Below, one piece after another: positions 7,316 to 8,764 of a stretch of DNA of 8,764 nucleotides. This DNA is from JBAYZQ01 sp041672385. Lineage in GTDB: Bacteria; Spirochaetota; Spirochaetia; Sphaerochaetales; Sphaerochaetaceae. The stretch spans positions 1 to 8,764 of the forward strand of contig JBAYZQ010000091.1 in NCBI GenBank assembly GCA_041672385.1. Reading direction: 5' to 3'. A program made the position numbers and the translations under genes. Position 1 is the stretch's first letter. Each line of letters starts with the position of its first letter. Below the pieces are notes generated by a model. The model made no database searches and was not told where the DNA came from. It saw only the letters and a list, made by a program, of their open reading frames with translations.

Positions 7316-8239
7316 ATGGTTGAAATGAAATTACCTAATCAAAGACAAACTTTTTGGAAAAAAATAAAAGCAGAAAAAGTGCTATATTTTATGATATTAC
7401 CAACCATTATTTATTTTTTGGTATTCAGAGTTTTTCCTATATACAATATGAGACTTGCATTCTTTAAATATAGTTCTCGTGAAAGTTGGACTTTTGTTGG
7501 ATTGAAATATTTTAGAATGATATTTAAGTCTCCCGACTTTAGACAAATACTAAAAAATACTCTTACAATTAGTTTTATGAAATATGTACTTTTATTTCCT
7601 GCTTTTCCAATATTTGCCATAATGCTAAATGAAGTAAGATGGAAAGGCCTTAAAAATAGCGTTCAGATTATTTCCTATTTACCCCATTTCCTTTCTTGGA
7701 TTGTTATTGCTGGAATTTGGATTTCCACTTTATCAATTGATGGAGGAGGTTTTAACCAAATAATTGGTTGGTTTGGAATAAAACCAATTAGCTTTATGAC
7801 AGAAAATAGATACATAAAATGGGTATTATTTTTCTGTGAAGGTTGGAGATCGCTAGGTTGGGACTCTATCATTTATTTTACAGCTATTCTAACAATAAAT
7901 CCTTCGCTATATGAAGCAGCAGAAATCGATGGGGCAAATCGTTGGCAACTCATAAAGAATATAATACTTCCAGCTCTTATTATACCAATGGTTACGATGT
8001 TTATTCTTAATTTAGGGTTTTTCCTAAATGCAGGATTTGACCAAGTTTTAAATTTTTCAAATAATGCTGTTCTTTCCTCAATAGATATTCTTGATACTTA
8101 TATTTATAGAATTGGTATTCAAGGGGGTCAGTACTCCTTAGCAACAGCAGTCAGTTTAATAAAAGGTGTAGTTGGAGTATTACTTGTACTTGGTACACAT
8201 TTTACTTCCAAAAAATTAACAGGAAAGGGAGTGTGGTAG
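7316..8239 (+). CDS. Sugar ABC transporter permease, LplB-type
   Basis: This 307-residue inner-membrane protein is the first permease of a second CUT1 importer. It is of the LplB type, common in importers for complex or acidic oligosaccharides. It opens with a basic cytoplasmic tail, then a first span within ILPTIIYFLVFRVFPIYNM, followed by about five more spans at residues 80-105, 118-142, 168-192, 215-240 and 270-295. The EAA loop is at residues 200-219 (EAAEIDGANRW followed by IKNIILP). The segment SYLPHFLSWIVIAGIW is typical of this subgroup. AAAGGA at 7304-7309 supports ATG 7316, although an ATG three codons later is possible. It follows the DUF4387 gene by 10 bp, so the transporter and the AtuA pair are probably one transcription unit under the LacI-type regulator. 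Confidence 0.94.
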   Translation: MVEMKLPNQRQTFWKKIKAEKVLYFMILPTIIYFLVFRVFPIYNMRLAFFKYSSRESWTFVGLKYFRMIFKSPDFRQILKNTLTISFMKYVLLFPAFPIFAIMLNEVRWKGLKNSVQIISYLPHFLSWIVIAGIWISTLSIDGGGFNQIIGWFGIKPISFMTENRYIKWVLFFCEGWRSLGWDSIIYFTAILTINPSLYEAAEIDGANRWQLIKNIILPALIIPMVTMFILNLGFFLNAGFDQVLNFSNNAVLSSIDILDTYIYRIGIQGGQYSLATAVSLIKGVVGVLLVLGTHFTSKKLTGKGVW

Positions 8240-8240
8240 A

Positions 8241-8764
8241 ATGAAAAAACACTATAAAGTATTACCACAAATTATTCTTTCCATTTTTCTAATAATATTA
8301 TCTATTTCTATGTTAGTTCCATTATTAAATATATTTGCAAAGTCATTATCTGATCCTAAAGCCTCTGCTGCAATGAGTGGATTAAGAATTATACCTAAAA
8401 ATATAGATTTAATAAATTTTAAGATAGTTTTTAATCATCCGGTATTGGTAAAATCAATAATTAACTCTCTATATGTAACAATTATTGGAACACTAATAAA
8501 TGTGTCATTTACTTGTCTTGCTGCCTATGCTTTAACAAGGCCTAATCTTACTCTCAAAAGGCCTTTAATGGTTTTTCTAATAATTATGATGCTTTTCGAC
8601 CCTGGTTTAATTCCTGAATATCTTGTTGTTAAAGACATTGGTTTAATGGGATCAAGATGGTCTGTAATTTTAATTACGAGTGTAAATGTTTACTATTTAG
8701 TTATTCTTATGAGGTTTTTTGAGGCTGTCCCTAAAGATATAATTGAGGCTGGAACAATTGATGG
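8241..8764 (+). CDS. Sugar ABC transporter permease, LplC/YtcP-type (3'-truncated)
   Basis: An open frame starts at ATG 8241, one base after the stop of the LplB-type permease, and runs off the window after 174 complete codons. The visible part begins MKKHYKVLPQ, then a membrane span (about residues 9-31), the family-typical LRIIPKNIDLINFK segment (48-61), spans at about 75-97 and 107-128, and a further span at about 140-158. It ends inside the EAA loop (IEAGTID, 168-174). This is the normal second permease of an LplB/LplC-type importer, normally about 290 residues, so about 40 percent is missing. GGGAG at 8228-8232 may serve as ribosome binding site. A solute-binding protein gene may follow outside the window. 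Confidence 0.92.
   Translation, partial: MKKHYKVLPQIILSIFLIILSISMLVPLLNIFAKSLSDPKASAAMSGLRIIPKNIDLINFKIVFNHPVLVKSIINSLYVTIIGTLINVSFTCLAAYALTRPNLTLKRPLMVFLIIMMLFDPGLIPEYLVVKDIGLMGSRWSVILITSVNVYYLVILMRFFEAVPKDIIEAGTID

Overview
The window is AT-rich bacterial DNA (roughly one third G+C by eye). Every gene lies on the + strand, tightly packed, with purine-rich AGGAG/AAAGGA-type ribosome binding sites. The content is carbohydrate uptake and breakdown: two pairs of CUT1-type ABC sugar permeases, a large glycoside hydrolase, a LacI-family repressor, and an AtuA-family/DUF4387 gene pair. No phage, transposon, CRISPR or RNA gene is visible. The style fits a plant- or gut-associated spirochaete (Treponema-like) or a low-GC Bacillota. 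No marker gene is present, so this placement is a guess.

Region 1 (1-4307) is the end of an operon. It holds the C-terminal part of a UgpA/MalF-like permease (start lies outside the window), a UgpE/MalG-like permease overlapping it by ATGA, and, two bases later, a 972-residue protein. That protein fuses an N-terminal GH5 domain resembling exo-beta-1,3-glucanases, a CBM6-like beta-sandwich, and a C-terminal GH30 domain. Both catalytic pairs are intact and no signal peptide is visible. The simplest reading is import of a beta-glucan-type oligosaccharide followed by cytoplasmic hydrolysis by the two-headed enzyme. A stem-loop with a T-run at 4336-4366 probably ends this operon.

Region 2 (4308-4612) is the only sizeable non-coding stretch. 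It holds that terminator, an uncertain extended -10 promoter, and two identical copies of the perfect palindrome GGGAACGTTCCC, 33 bp apart. These look like operators for the LacI-family regulator that begins just downstream.

Region 3 (4613-8764) is a second operon: the LacI-family regulator, an AtuA-family (DUF1446) protein, a small DUF4387 protein, an LplB-type permease and the start of an LplC/YtcP-type permease cut by the window edge. Spacings run from a 1-bp overlap to 12 bp, so co-transcription is likely and the regulator probably controls its own operon. The combination of a sugar-type importer and LacI sensor with an AtuA/DUF4387 enzyme pair points to an inducible catabolic module for a substrate that cannot be named from the sequence. 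This is the most interesting part of the window, together with the GH5-GH30 fusion. No solute-binding protein or ABC ATPase is encoded here. Binding proteins may lie just outside, and the ATPase may be a shared one elsewhere.
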